This document shows, one piece after another, positions 22,681 to 35,135 of a stretch of 64,000 nt of DNA. Position 1 is the stretch's first letter; each line of letters starts with the position of its first letter. Under the pieces are notes generated by a model that was not told the origin of the DNA, ran no database searches, and saw only the letters and a program-made list of their open reading frames with translations. The position numbers and the translations under genes are program-made. Source of the stretch: Chlorella sorokiniana (Eukaryota; Chlorophyta; Trebouxiophyceae; Chlorellales; Chlorellaceae); the NCBI GenBank assembly GCA_025917655.1, contig CP084611.1, forward strand, positions 1,984,001-2,048,000, given 5' to 3'.

Positions 22681-25600
22681 TCAGCACATCTCCATCGACA
22701 GCAGCACACGGTCTGCTGTGGCCGTCAGCATCACAGACATACCAGCCGTGTCCACCTCCATCTGCTGTGGCCCTGCTGCTGAGGCGGCCACCTCCTGTGT
22801 GGCCGCCACCATCACTGGCTCTGTGTCGGGCAACAGCTTGGGTACTGCCGTCTCCTTGAACGCATCGGTGCCTGGCATGGATGCATCGTTTTCAGTTGGG
22901 TGAGGCACCATGTGCTCATCTGGCTCATCTGCGTCTGGGGGCGTCTCCTGCACTCCTTGATCCATGCTGGCGCCATCATCCTGGTCGACGATAACATCAG
23001 CCATGACATCTGCCGAGTCCTCGCAACTGCTGAAGGCTATCTCCAGCACGCCTGGTTGCACTGGAGTGCGGTCCTTTCCCTCGCCAGCAAGCCTGGCCTG
23101 CGCACCGTCGGCGTGCAAGGTCATGTGTGAGCCGGTGGATAAGATCTCAGCCCAATGCAACCACTGTTAACAGCGCACCGCATCGGCTGCAAGCTCATCC
23201 ACTTCACTTTGCGCTGGCTGCAAGCCTGGGATGAAGGGCAGCTCGTAGGAGCTCACATCTGCCCAAAGCGCCTCTGCCTTACCAACCGCATTGGCAAAGA
23301 TGCCGGCCTGCACCAGTACGGGTCCATCAACACGCAGCAATCCAGCGAGGCAAGAACCGTGCAACATGATGCATTGCCTGTGCAGGGGTGTCCATAAACG
23401 CAAGAGCGGAGCGATACACAGCCAGGTCCACGCTCAAGGAGCCAATCTTGCGCCGAACCGCCTCGGCTTGCAGGCCCAGCTGTGCGGAAACATATGTCTT
23501 GTTAGTCATCACATGCATGCACATCTTTCTCATCATGACTACGGTGTGTTGCCACACCTGCTCCAGCTCCTGCAGCTGCTGCTGTACTTCCTCTGCCATC
23601 GGTTGTGATGCAGCATCGGAGTCTCCCATGCGGGAGTCGTGGCCATCAAGTACAGCAGCAACAGTCCCCGCAAAATCAAACGTCAGCATCTCATCGGCTA
23701 GCATGGCGGCTCGCGCTGCCTCAGCCCTTGCAGTCTGCTGCCCCACTGACGGTGCCGCAGGCTCTGGTGGACCCACGGGTGGGCCCACAGGGATTGGAGA
23801 TGCAGTTGAGCTCTGCAACCGGCAAGCGTGGCAGAGAGGCAGGCACGACTGATGAGTGAGGAAATTCAAGTGTTCTGCATGCAAACACCCACCTTGTGTG
23901 CCGTGGGAAGCAGTTGCTTGGACGGGGCAGATCCAGGTGTGCCCACATGAGCTGAAGGCTGCTGCTGAAGCCGCAGTGCTGTCGTAAGCTGATGCTTTCC
24001 TGATGCTAGCACGTGCGCAGCGGGCATCCGCAGGGCTGGAAGCACGGTTCTGAGGTGAGAAGCCTGCGCGTTTGGTTTTGATGGGATTCTGCCAGTGCTG
24101 GATGCTGGGAGAGGCTTTGCTGAGAGCATGGACGGCTGGAACGTAGCTGAACCTGACAAGATGGTGCCACCTGTCAGCGAGCCCGGTACGGCGAAGGGCG
24201 CGCTGAGACTGGCAGATGGCTTGCTGGTGGGAGCAGGTGCGATGGCTGGAAGCAGGTTGGCAGGCTTGAGAGGAGGAGGCTTCGACGATGTGATTGGCTT
24301 GGCCTGCGCAGCAGGAGCCTTGGCTGTCATGTGCTGGTGGGCCGGTCCCGGCACCGCCCTCGGCATGCTGACTGCCCGACCAAGTGGTGCATGCTGGTCG
24401 TTTGCTTGGCCTGCTGGTGGGCTTGGCTCGACATGTGCTGCCTCGACAGACTGCCCAGGGTCAGGCGGTGCTGTAGCTTGCTCGGTAGACAGTGCCTGCG
24501 GAACACAGGCAAGCTGAGAGGTTGAACATCACCGCAGCTTGTGTACACACGGCACATGCACATCATACTGTTTTGGGCTCCAGCGATGCCGCAGCCTTGC
24601 CAGTCGCTGGAGCTGTTGCTGCAGCGGTGCCATCCATAAGCTGATCAGTGACGCCAGGGTTGGTGGGCAGGACAGGGGCGGGAACGTTTGGCAGGTTTTC
24701 AGTGACCATAGGAGTGGCCATGGCTGCGTCCGTCAGCAGTTTGGTATGGCAGGGGTCTGCCGTCTGCACGGCGCTGGTGGGCCCCTCTAGCTGCCTTGCT
24801 AAGCTGCTGGGGGATCTGCGTCGCTGCTGCGGCTTTCTTTGGCATCCGTAACGGAGGGAGAGCTGCTTGCTTGCATCTGCAAGGAGCACGAGACGCAATG
24901 CAGGCAGGGCTGACTTGTCAAAGCCGAGGGCATTTGGCATGCCATTAAAAGGCGTACAGCAGCACCCACCTGCTGTTCCCCAGCTGCAATAGGCTTGCCA
25001 GGGTGCAGCGGCGGCCTAACCATCCTGCATGTGACGCAGGGAAGGAACCTTACGCAAGCTGAGCAGCGGCTAGCCACTGTCACGTTGGCATGCTGACCTG
25101 GGGGCTCCTCCTTGACAGTCTCATTGACTTCTGCTTGCTCGCCAGGCTCTGCAGAGGTCACACCCGTTAAGAGGTGCTCGCGGCTAGCATCGCTGCAGAT
25201 GATGAAGCTGGACGCATCCATCAAATGTCAAACCCACCTTTGTTGTCGACTGCTGCTGCAGGACCGTCCATGGTGTCCAGGTCGTCCGCATTGAACTCCT
25301 GCACTCACACACATACAACAACGATTGAGTGTCAAGCACAGGTCAATTGAGCAGGCCATCAACTCACGCCAAACATGTCTGTTTCTTCATCCTCATCGGC
25401 GGCATTGAAACCAAGGGCTCCGGCACGCTTGGCAGCAGCGCTCGGCTTGGCTAAGGCCAGAGAGTCATCCCCACCCCCTGCAGCAGGAGAAAGAAGCAAA
25501 GATGCCTAATTTTTGGCACTGGAGGGCAGAAGAAATTGTTGTAGACTGGCCAAGTAGCATTCAAACACGTCTTCCCCCAGCGGGCGCAGCCCAGCTGACC

Positions 25601-25719
25601 GAAGCCCGTTTAGAGTGCAAACTTGTCACGCTGCTGCCAAGCTCTGGTTGGCAGGTCTCTGTGCAGGGCTGGGTCGCAACCCAGACAGCGGTCGAGGCCT
25701 CACCTTTCAGAAAATCCAT
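22681..25719 (-). CDS. Large Pro/Ala/Ser-rich protein of unknown function with acidic N-terminus
   Basis: Exon 1 is 16 bases (25704-25719, MDFLKG) ending at a GTGAGG donor, and joins in phase to GDDSLALAKPSAAAKRAGAL, then ADEDEETDMFG, then EFNADDLDTMDG, then EPGEQAEVNETVKEEPPG. A long low-complexity middle follows (about 24940-23900). A more ordered helical part reads ADEMLTFDFAGTVAAVLDGH, EEVQQQLQELEQVWQHTVVM and GLQAEAVRRKIGSLSVDLAV (23700-23400), then GPVLVQAGIFANAVGKAEAL (about 23310). The C-terminus is again acidic (SADVMADVIVDQDD) and stops at 22681. The helical part may be a dimerising or protein-binding domain. The acidic repeats suggest a nuclear protein, but that is inference and I do not recognise the family. 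Confidence 0.55.
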
Positions 25720-25928
25720 CGCGTCTCCTGTATCGTGTGAGTAAGTATAGAATGACGGTGGCAGGATCTTTGAGTCGGGCAGGCAGTGATGACGAGGGCG
25801 ATTGGAAAGAAGTTGTGTTTCTGGGGTTGAGGGCCCCTGGATCGAAATTGCGGCGTGGAGCAATTCGCCCGCGGGCATGGTGAGGCTGGATGCAGGATGG
25901 GGCGCAGGGCTTGCGCTTGGGCCGGATG

Positions 25929-25933
25929 TTACA
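25929..25933 (-). terminator. TGTAA poly(A) signal of the OCT7-like gene
   Basis: On the minus strand TGTAA lies about 100 bases after the transporter stop at 26035. Confidence 0.5.
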
Positions 25934-26034
25934 GGTGTGGCGAGCGCGGCAGCGGCGGCGGCGGCAGCGCTGGCTGGCGCGCGCGGCAGCTGGGCGCGGC
26001 GCCGCCTGCAGCAACCGCAGGGATGTCAAAGCTG

Positions 26035-28573
26035 TCAGCTGGGCAGCAGGGGACCGCTTTCGTCATCATGCTCATGCGTTGGCTCCAGCTCCAGCTCGCC
26101 GTCGAGGTGCCCCTCCCCATCCTCCAGCCCTACGCGGGCACCAGCGGTGCTGCTGCTGCTGGCGCGCTCTTTCCCGGCCGCACATGCAGCTTCCGGCACC
26201 AGCTCAGCACTCTGCAGGTCCCTGCCCCGCGTCTCGAACGGCAGGAAGAAGGCGCAGGCGGTGGCGCCCCCGCACAGCGCGCCCAGCAGCGCCTCGGCAG
26301 CGTGCGTGCGCCCGCCGGCCACAAGGTACACTGTGGCAAAGGGTGCCAGGAAGCCACCCAGCCTACTGAAGCCGTTGCACAGGGCCAGGCCCACTGAGCG
26401 CACTGCGGTGGGGTAGAGCTGCAGGGGGCAAGAGGGGGAGCGTACGGGGCACCTTGCCGAACTGCTTGGGAGGTTGGGGTAGCCATCGGCTGGGGCACGA
26501 CGCATGGCACCAGGCTGGGTGCGCATCGTCCCTCCGCGTGAACAGGCCCCGCCAGCGCGGCGGCAGGCACGCGCCTCTGGCGAGTAGACGTAGAGGCAGG
26601 AGAAGGTGCCCTCGATGCAGCCGCGCGCCAGGAACAGCAGCGCCAGCTGGCCGCCGGCAGGGGGTCTGCCGCGAGGCTGGCCAGCGCGGCAGCACACAGC
26701 GCCAGCCCCGCCCGCAGCGTCCACTTGCGGCCCTTGCCATCAATGAGCAGGCCAGCCGCCAGCAGGCCCGGGGCCTCCGCCAGCGTGGTGACCAGGATGG
26801 CCTGAGGCGTTGGGGGGTGGGGGATAGGGCTGGGGACAGAGGCAAAACCACTGAGCTCCCTGCTGGGCGCTGGCAGGCCCGCTGGCATGACCGCGTTTCA
26901 GCAGGCCGCCACCAAAATCGTGCGCCCACCCACCACATAGTCGTGGGAGTCCAGGTTGGGAGCCCCTGCAGGCGTGCACTCCTCCTTCTTTGCCGCTGTC
27001 TGCAGCGCTGTGGTCAGCAGCACCAGCCCATCTGTGTGTGCGTGAGGCAAAAGAAGGGGGGGACAACCAGGGGAGGAGGGTAAGATAAGCAGCAGCGCCG
27101 CTAATCCCCGGCTCAACCACCCTGCCGCACGCCAACCCCATCACTTGGAACGCCATGCATGCAGCACCAGCGCCCGCGCCACTCACAGTACACCACAGCG
27201 TTGACATTCCAAATGGCGTACAGCAGCAGCGAGTGCGGCGCAGCTGCGGGCCCAAAACCACTCGAAACGCTGCCGAAACGGTTTGCAGCAGGGAGGGCGG
27301 GCGCTGCGGGGAGGGCTGCTGCGCCGCGCCCGCTCCGCGCTCTGCCCCCTGTAGCGCCAGGCCCCTGGGTCAGCAGACCGGCTTGCACGCTGTGCGAGGC
27401 TACTGCCCTCGCCGCCGTGCGCCGCGTCGGCGAGCGGCTGCGCACCCTGCCGTCGCCGTCGCTGCCCGCTGCATGCTGATGGTGGTCGCTGGCCGCAAGC
27501 GGTGCTGGGGCGTGGTCGGCGGGGGCCAGCTGCAGCAGCAACGGCTGCTTCACGGCGTTGACAGCCGCCACGCGCCGCAGTACGGCCTCCGCCTCGGCGT
27601 ACCGCTGCTGCGACACCAGCCAGTGCGGGCTCTCTGGCAGCAGCGGGTACAGGAGCAGCAGGAGGGCCAGGGCGCCGCTGACAGCGCCAGCAGCCAGCGC
27701 CAGCCCAGCGTGGGCAGCACCGCCCAGGCCAGCAGCACCTCCAGCACAGTGCCTGTGGGCATCAGGGGGCGCATGCCTGCGGGAGTCTCCCCTCTCCCCA
27801 GTTTCTTTCCGCCTTGCTGACGGCTGGCAGGGGCTGCAGCAACGGCGCCCTCCGCCCTTTGACCCCCCTCACCGATGGTCCAGAAGAGCTGCATGGCCAG
27901 CAGCCAGCGGCCGCGCCCGCCGCTGGGGCAGAACTCGGCAAAGATGGTGACAGCCACGGGGTGCCGCCCAAGGCAAAGCCCACCACAGCACGCATCAGCA
28001 GCAGCCACTGCACATGAGGGCCATGCAGAATGGGCTGAAACCGTGGCAACAGGGCACCGAGCCACCAAGCTCGCATGCCTACAATGCCCGGCGCCGCGCC
28101 GATCAGCGCACCCCAAAGGAAGGCGCCAGCGCTGAGGCCAGGCCCGCCACGCCCAGCAGCAGCGCCGACAGGAGGAAGCCGCGCCGCCTGCCAAGGTGGT
28201 CTGACACAACGCCCAGCGAGTAGACGCCGCTCATCATTCCCACAAACACCACGGAGGTGAGGGCGCTCTGGGCAGCGGCGCCCACGCCCCAGGCACACAC
28301 CACCGCCGGCCCCAGGAACGACAGGATCATCGTCTCGCACGCATCTGCCAGCCAACACAGGCCACCGTAGCAGAGCAGCCAATACTGGAACCGGCCAAAG
28401 CCTGCGAGTGCTCCAGCAGCAGGCCTCAGGAGCAGCGCAAGTGGCGGGGGCCCAGAGCGTCGCTGGTGACGCAGGCTGGGGCAGTGACGTGCGGTGGGTG
28501 GGCTGTGTCGAGGTTGTCTTGACTGACCTATCTGGTCCAGTGCAGTTGTGACACTCGTGTGCGGCCGTGACAT
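26035..28573 (-). CDS. Major facilitator, OCT7/NIAP-like organic cation (nicotinate) transporter
   Basis: Best matched to Arabidopsis OCT7 (At3g13050), a 12-helix carrier linked to nicotinate transport. A short first exon from ATG 28573 (MSRPHTSVTTALDQI) joins to GFGRFQYWLLCYGGLCWLAD and ACETMILSFLGPAV, the family's N-terminal signature. Loop 2-3 reads GVVSDHLGRRRGF. Next come MRAVVGFALGGTP, TIFAEFCPSGGRGRWL, GWRWLLALSA and LPESPHWLVSQQRYAEAEAV. The second half has APGLLAAGLLIDGKGRKWTL, FSCLYVYSPE/LYPTAVRSVG and FFLPFETRGRDLQSAE, ending SGPLLPS at 26035. The central loop carries a long basic Ser/Arg insert (about 27560-27290). Frame jumps near 27685 and 27955 lie beside C-rich runs. Substrate by homology only. 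Confidence 0.85.
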
Positions 28574-28968
28574 GTCTCTGCAAGCGGGAAACCGGCCTCA
28601 ACAGGCCGACACCTTTGCGAGCGCAGAATGCCGACGTTGGCGTCGTCAACGGAAAGATAAATTCATGCTTGCGAAACAGGGGGCTGCCAAGGGCTGAAAA
28701 GCATCGAAGGGGAGAAAAATAGGCCGAGGCGACATGCATGTACACAGCCAGTACAACTCTCGTGTACCGTGTGCTGACGGCGACAAACAGAGGCATGAAC
28801 CGGCAGCTCCAGCCTTCCAACAATCGAATTCAATCTGCTAAGTGATCGCTAGCCAGAGCTTCACGCCAAAGCCTTCCAAAGGTGCACTGGGAATCTCATC
28901 CGATGCTTTAGGCCATCAAAGTTGCAGTCAACGTCGCCAGGCTGAATCGAACGCCACCTGAGAGACCA
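28574..28968. promoter_or_regulatory. Divergent promoter region, OCT7-like / TMEM62-like
   Basis: 395 bases between two outward genes, clearly less GC-rich than the coding sequence. Nothing more specific recognised. Confidence 0.4.
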
Positions 28969-31900
28969 ATGAAGCGCACAAGAAGCCCCCTAGCAGCCCG
29001 CGGCGGCGGCGCTGGCGGTTGCGCTTGTCGCGGCGGCAGCAGCCGAACCGCCAGCGCCCTTGCCGCCCCTGCCATCCCCCCGTCGCCTTCCTTCACCTGT
29101 CGGATTTGCACTTCTCGGTGAACATGCGCAAGTACTGGCGGCAGTTTGGTGACCGGGAGGGCGATGCGCTGCTGTGGGCGTCGCAGGTGGTGCCCGGCTG
29201 GGAGCCGCGGCAATTGTGATTACCGGCGACATCACCGACTCAAAGGTAGGGGCTGGCACTTACGGGAGCAAGCGGGGAGGCGGCGCGGAGCAGGATGGCC
29301 TTTGTTCGGCACGCGGCAGCAGCGGCCACCTGGTCAAGCGGCGCCAGGTCACTCCCTCCAGCCGCTCCGCGCACCTGCCCCCCTTGTACTGCAGACTGCT
29401 CGCGGTGAGGGTCTGCAGCAGGAGGCAGAGTGGCTGGCCTACGCCGGCCTGCTACGCGCGCTCAACGCTTCTGGGCTGCCGCTGCACCGCGTGCTGGATG
29501 TGCCGGGCAACCACGACACGTTCAACCTGCCCGCCCGTGGCGCCCCAACGACTTCTTCTCGCGGCACGCCGCCGAGGGGCAGCGCCGCGCCTCGCAGCGC
29601 CAGCGTGTGTATGTGCACCCCCTGGCTGGGCCTGGCGACGGCGGGGGCGCCGACAGCGGCTGCCCCGCGGCGTGGCTGGTAGGGCTGGACCCCACCCCCG
29701 ACCCCGGCCTGCGCTCCCCACCAACTTTGCGGGGCTGGCGGGGGCGGCCTTCATGGAGGAGGCGGCCGCCGCGCTGCGGGGCCTGGAGCGGCGGCGCGGC
29801 GCGGGGTGCGCTGCGCCGCTGCTGGCCTACTGCCACTACCCGCTCAGCACCGTGGACAGCACGCCGCGGCACGTGGCGGGCCCGCTGGGCGCGTTGCTCC
29901 ACGCGGCGCGCCCCATCAGCCCCATGCAGGGCCTGACGCAGGTTGGGGGCGGCCCGACGCCTGCATGGGTGGTCAGAGGGCTATAGCTCTGGCACAGGGT
30001 GCTTCCTGCTCGTCTCCCCACCAGCCACCCCCGCAATCCCCCCGTTTGCCGCAGCTGCTGGCCGACCACGGCGTGGCCGCCGTGCTGAGCGGGCACCTGC
30101 ACTCCGCCTTTGGCCAGCGGCTGCACCGGCTGCATCCCACCCCTGCTGGCGGCCGGCTGGCCGACCTGGAGACGGCGGCGTGGAAGGACGACCGCCGCTT
30201 CAGGTGCTGTGCTGCGGCGGGGATTGTGTGTGCTGGAGGGGGTGGGTGGGGTGCCGGGCGGCGCTGGGCCAGGGTTGCTGGGCCTGACCAGCCTCGCCTG
30301 CTCCAGCGCGGCAGCGGCCGCCGGCCCTCCTGAAGCTGCTGCAATGTCGGAGCGGCGCTGCAGGCTGGTGGGCGTGGACGGCGGGTCCCTCTCCTTCCTG
30401 GATCTCTTCTTCCACACCCGCTCCGCGCCCGGCATGCCGGGCCGCCCTGATGCCGCAGCCATGCAGGACCCAGGTGGGGGTGGGGGTGCATGGGGAAAGG
30501 GGGTCCACAGTGAGAGACTCAGGTGTGTGTGTGGCGTCTCCCCACATTGGAAGACCCAGGGCTCAGCCCTGCAAGGCTTGCAGCAGGCTGAGCTGTGGCA
30601 AGCCCTCCTCCCTGACTGCGCCCCCACCCCCTGCGCAGCCTGGCGTGCGGCGTACGAGCGGCGGGGCTGGGCGGTGACGGCGCTGGAGCCGACCGCAGTG
30701 GTGGTGGACCACGCGGTGCTGCTGACGCACCCGCCAGACGCGCGCTACAGCCCGCTGGGGCCCCCGCAGGCCGGGGGCAGCCGCTGGAGGAGCAAGAGGG
30801 CGCCAGCGGGGCTGGGTGCGGGCGTTGGTGTTCTCGCTGGAGGGGGATGCGGCAGCGGAGGGGCTGTCCGTCGAGCTGGAGGGCTTCCTGCCCAGCGGCG
30901 GCAAGCTCTTTGCGCGGGCCATGCAGCTGCAGCGTGCGGGCGGTGACAGCGCCAGCAGCGGGGGCCGCCTGCTCCGCTGCTGTTTGCGGCTGTGGGCGAC
31001 ACGACGGTGAGCTGCGTGGGGGTTGGCGGCGACCCGGCGGGGCACTGCCACCCCCGGCAGAGCACGCTTTCATCCAGGTGAGGGTGTGGCACCCCGGAAG
31101 GAGGGCGGGGGAGGGGGCGCCCCAGGGGTGGCAGTCTTGAGCCGCGCTGGCGTGCAGCGCAGATGCTCACAACAGAGGTCCTTTGGGCGGCCTTGCCCCC
31201 GGTTCCGTGCTTTGACCAGTAGAGAGTGTTATAATGAGCGCTCCGCTGCCTGCTGCAGGTCAGCGTCCGGAGTGGCGACGGCCCTGCGAGCCGCTCGCCG
31301 CGCCTGCCTGTGGCGCTGCGCTGCGCCTCTCTGACCAGCTCGCACCAGCGCTGTTGGGTGGATGCGCAGCGCGGGCGCCGCTGCCCCTGCGCAGCTCCCG
31401 CTTGGAGTGGCTGGGCCTGGCCTTCAACTGGCCCGTCCTCGTGCACAGGTGGCTGCTGCTGGGGGCAGGCGGCTGGCGGGTGTGTGCGCTGGGCGCGCGG
31501 GGCCACGGCGTCCGGGGACACCTGCTGGGGGTCTTCGGGCAGCCTCCTGCATCGAGTGAGGAACATAACTAGCGCCTCCCGCCCCGCTGCGCAGAATCTT
31601 CCTGCTGGCGTGGGCTACCCAGGCGGGGGCATGCTGCTGCTGCCCCGCCTGCTGCGCGGCCGCCTGCTGCCCGTCATCGCCGCCACGCCGCTGCTGCAGT
31701 GCCGCCCGCCGCAGGCGCAGGCAGCCCTCGTGCCCGCTGCCTCGCCGCTGCGGCGCCTGGCGCTCGCCTGCGCCGCCTGCCTGCTGTGGCCGCTGGCGGC
31801 GCTGGTGGTGTGTGCCGACGCAACGGGTGGGGCGCGCAGCTGGCGGACGGCAGGCCTCCCCGCCGCCTCCTGCGCTGCGCAGCTGCCTCCCCGCACGGTG

Positions 31901-32585
31901 TGAGCGCCGTTGGCAGCCCTCGGGCCCCCGCCCCCCCGCTCAGGCTCGCTCCGCCGGCCCGCCCCCTGCAGGCGTGTGGGTTGCGATGATGGCGCACTCC
32001 CTCTGGCTGCTGCTGGGCCCCTGGCTGGCCTACCCCGCCCTGGATGGGCGCCCCCGCCCTCATGTTTCACTATGGCCTGGTCGGCAGTCTGGGGAGGGGC
32101 CCGCTGCGCCTGCCCCCTGGCGCTTCCTGGGCACCCCCGACACCATGTTTGTGTCGCTGGCCCACACCCTGGCCTGCCTGCTGCCCGCCACGCTGTGGGT
32201 GGCCTGCGTGGTGGCGCGACGCACGCAGCTGCAACCCCACTCGCCCCCCAGCCGCAGCGCCAGCAGCGACAGCTGCGCGGCGGCAGCACCGGCGGCAGGC
32301 GGCGCGTGGAGGCCGGCGGCACGGGCCCCGCACGCAGCCTGCTGGGCGGCGAGGCGCCGCGCGCCGGCTGCGGCCGCTGGTCCTTCTCTGGGCCGCAGCT
32401 GGTGGCTCTGGCCGCGCTGGCCTGCCTCAACTGGGTGGCCCTCTACTCGCGCGCTCTGGCCTTCATGACGCCCATCTCGCTCCTCCTCTCCCCGGCTTCG
32501 CCTGGACACTGCCCCTGGCGCTGCTGCTGGTCACGGCCTGGGGCGGGCCGCGCCGCCGCGCCCCGCGCCCGGCAAGGGAGAGTAG
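28969..32585 (+). CDS. TMEM62-like membrane metallophosphoesterase
   Basis: A calcineurin-like phosphoesterase domain is followed by C-terminal membrane helices, the TMEM62 layout. Metal-binding motifs appear in order: FLHLSDLHFS (29090-29117), IVITGDITDSK (29215-29245), LDVPGNHDTFNLP (29495-29530), CHYPLS (29830) and LSGHLHSAFG (30088-30115). TMEM62-specific blocks include WKDDRRFR (30182-30204), AVLLTHPPDARYSPLG (30715) and VRALVFSLEGDA (30815). Hydrophobic helices follow, including FVSLAHTLACLLPATLWVAC (32148) and LVALAALACLNWVALYSRAL (32400). The start (ATG 28969) and end (TAG 32583-32585) are approximate. The frame changes many times (near 29205, 29545, 29715, 30815, 30990, 31400, 31640, 32050 and beyond), more than in any other gene here, yet each family block is recognisable. 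Substrate unknown. Confidence 0.75.
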
Positions 32586-32816
32586 GCCGTGGCGGCAGCC
32601 TGCTGCTTGGCTGAACACAACAACCGCCTGGCTTCCAGCCCTAGCCTTGGCACAGTGTGACTCCCTGAATCACTCTTTGAAAGGCCCACACGCGCAAGCT
32701 GTCAAAGCGGGGCCAGCAGCGCAGGAGGGTGGAAGCCGCAGGGGGCGGCGGGCTGCCGTCGAGCGGTGCAGTCGGCTGGAGCTCGTGCCCCTGGCCGACG
32801 CACAGCACCCGCCCCC

Positions 32817-34013
32817 TCAGAGGTCGTCTGGGAAGGCAAACTTGAGGCCGACGTAGAACAAGGCCGCGCCCAGGCCGCTCAGCGCCAGCAGCAGCAGCAG
32901 CACGCGCTTGATGATGCCGCCGATGGAGGCGTCGATGCCCTCTGCGTCTGCAGTGGCGCCGAGGGTTGGGAGGTGCTTGGAACGGAGGAGACCCGGCCTG
33001 GGCTGCAAGCGACAGGAAGCCGCGCACTGGGGGCTGCGCTCTGTGCACATGCCCGCCCACACAGCCCCGGGCGCTGTGCATGCCCTCCTGCCCCCTCCCA
33101 CCCCCCACCTGTGCTGAGCGCCTCCGACATGTCCCTGCCCAGCATGCCCTTCACGCTGCCAGTGCCGCTGCCTGCAGAGCCACCCCCCGCACGCCGCGCC
33201 GTGCTAGCAAACGGCGGCGGCGGCGGGGGGGCTGCTGCCTTGGCGCGCTGCACCGCCTCGCTGAACCTGCGCAGCTGAATGAGCACCTGGGCCGAGGCGC
33301 GCAGCCGCACGTACCGTGCATCCTCCTGGCTCATGGCTGCCGTGAAGTCAAGGCCGCCGTAAAGGGCTGCAGGGGGCGAAGGCAGGCAGGGGGTGGCGGC
33401 CAGGTGTGGCTGCGGGTGGGGCAGAGGTGGTGCGCGCTGCCAGGCCGGACGCAGCGTGGCGGCGGCCCCGCTCACCGTCCTTGAGAGGTATCTGCGCCAG
33501 CTCCACGTCGCCAAAGGAGGCATGCACGCAGGCGGCGTTGAACAGAGCCGCCAGCCGCTGCTCATGCGTCGGAGACTGCGTGCGCAGGAGGGCCGGGCTC
33601 GGCTCAGCCGCTTTGTGGCAAACAGTTTGGCCGGTATCATGGCCACGCCGCCAAGGAAGAGTGTCGCCACATGATCATCCGGCCCTCCCCGCCACACCTG
33701 TTGCAGTGTCTCCTCCCACAGCCGCAGCGCGCCCATGCGGTCGCCCCCGTCGTACTTGGCTTTGCCCTGGGTCAGCAGCTGCTCGGCCTGCATGCGGGGC
33801 ATGCCGGGGGCCCGATTGCTTGCTTGCATCCGTTTGAAAGGCAATTTCATAATGGATGCAATCTGCATTGAACACAGCCCTCGACATTTTGTTCCCACCT
33901 CGGCCGACGCGCGGCAGGGCACCAGCGGGCGACGGCTGGCTGCAGGTCGGAAGGATGACACACAAGTTCAGCGATGCTGCTGCTCGATTGTGCACCACAG
34001 TTGCCTTAGCCAT
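32817..34013 (-). CDS. Plastid TPR-like protein with C-terminal membrane anchor
   Basis: ATG 34013 gives a transit-like N-terminus (MAKATVVHNRAAASLNL) rich in basic and hydroxylated residues. TPR-like helices follow: AEQLLTQGKAKYDGGDRMGA/LRLWEETLQQ, then EQRLAALFNAACVHASFGDV, then YGGLDFTAAMSQEDARYVRL and SAQVLIQLRRFSEAVQRAKA. After a Pro/Gly linker come GRDMSEALSTDAEG and a single terminal helix, IIKRVLLLLLALSGLGAALF/YVGLKFAFPDDL, with the stop at 32817-32819. This order resembles a conserved land-plant plastid family of small TPR proteins anchored in a membrane by the tail. The role is unknown; thylakoid or envelope scaffolding is a guess. The transit peptide and first TPR exon are in different frames (near 33955). 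Confidence 0.65.
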
Positions 34014-35135
34014 TAAACATGGAACTCACCGGCAAAGAGCCTGTGTCGAGGAGCAACAGGGTGAAAGGCTTGCGTTTTCGCAGCCAACCTGCCGTTCGGC
34101 GCTATTTGACAGCGTTGTAGGGTCTTCATTGGTGTTAACGACGGACAAGAGCAAAGGTTTGCAGTGAAAGGGCACACAGCTTGTGAGGGCAATCAAACCA
34201 CGGAATTGAACGAAAGTTCACGCTTATAGGTAACAAGCAGACCCATCGGGCCCGTGTACACTTGTCCATTCTGACCTGCCGTCCACCTGTCAGGAAGACC
34301 TGCTCTGGGCCCCGCCTGGGCAACTTCTGCTCACAACAGTGTATCTCGCAGCACCCATATGATTTTCATTGTGGAAGCCCTCCCATGGCAACCCTCAGCA
34401 GTGGACGCATGTGCACATGTCGACTTTCGGAACATCGCACGCATTATCAGTACAACACAGTAAGTGCAAACCAATCAAGGGATGCATATGAAGCACATTG
34501 TTTGTTAGCAGCTTGTTCCCGACACACTTTGGGGTACGCTGTTCCATGCTGTGTATTTGCTCACACATTCGCATTTTCACCTCAAGGATTTAAACTGGGG
34601 TAAGGTCGAAAGTTCACATGTACTCAAGGCATGTTGAGAAGCTTTCACCAGCCTTGCGGTCCCCGCTTGCACGGCTTGCACAAGTTGTGCAGGCCTTTTC
34701 CACAGCCAGGCCTATCAGTGTGCAATGTATGCCTCAAAGTAGATGAGTCTTTTCGACCAAAGTGGCAGTGATGCACAAAGAGGAAAATGTTTGGGCCGTC
34801 AGGCTTGAGGGGTTCTGCCGCTGCCAGCGAGACCTGCACCCTCTGCCTGCCAACATCACCAGGCTGCGCGCCCGACAGGGCAAGCATCATTATCATGCCA
34901 AGGCGCTATTTGGCACAGTTAAGCCATTTATGAGCCAGAGGGGTCTATCCTCCCACGATTCTTACTAGCCAACTCCCCTCCGTCTCAGCCAGCAGAAGGG
35001 CCTCCAAGAACGCCGCCGGCGCCCGTCACGCTGTGCCATGGCGCCGCAATCACGCCTGAAGCGGCCCCCTTCAGCGCACAGCGCTGTGTTACAGCTTTTT
35101 TGACATACCGTGCAGCATATCTTCTTGCGCTGAGC
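34014..35135. other. Gene-poor, lower-GC intergenic region
   Basis: 1.1 kb between outward genes, with the lowest GC of any comparable stretch nearby. Open frames such as 34262-34603 (+) and 34645-34896 (-) contain several Cys residues but no domain, splice context or credible codon use. It presumably contains the promoters of the TPR-like and F-box genes. Confidence 0.4.

Noticed and set aside
26035-28573. Sugar-transporter identity for the major facilitator
   Set aside because: The N-terminal ALDQIGFGRFQ signature and YPTAVRSVG / FETRGRDL blocks match OCT7/SV2-like carriers instead.
34262-34896. Cys-containing frames on both strands in the gene-poor 34-35 kb region
   Set aside because: No ATG in good context, no splice structure and no domain; composition looks like random non-coding DNA.
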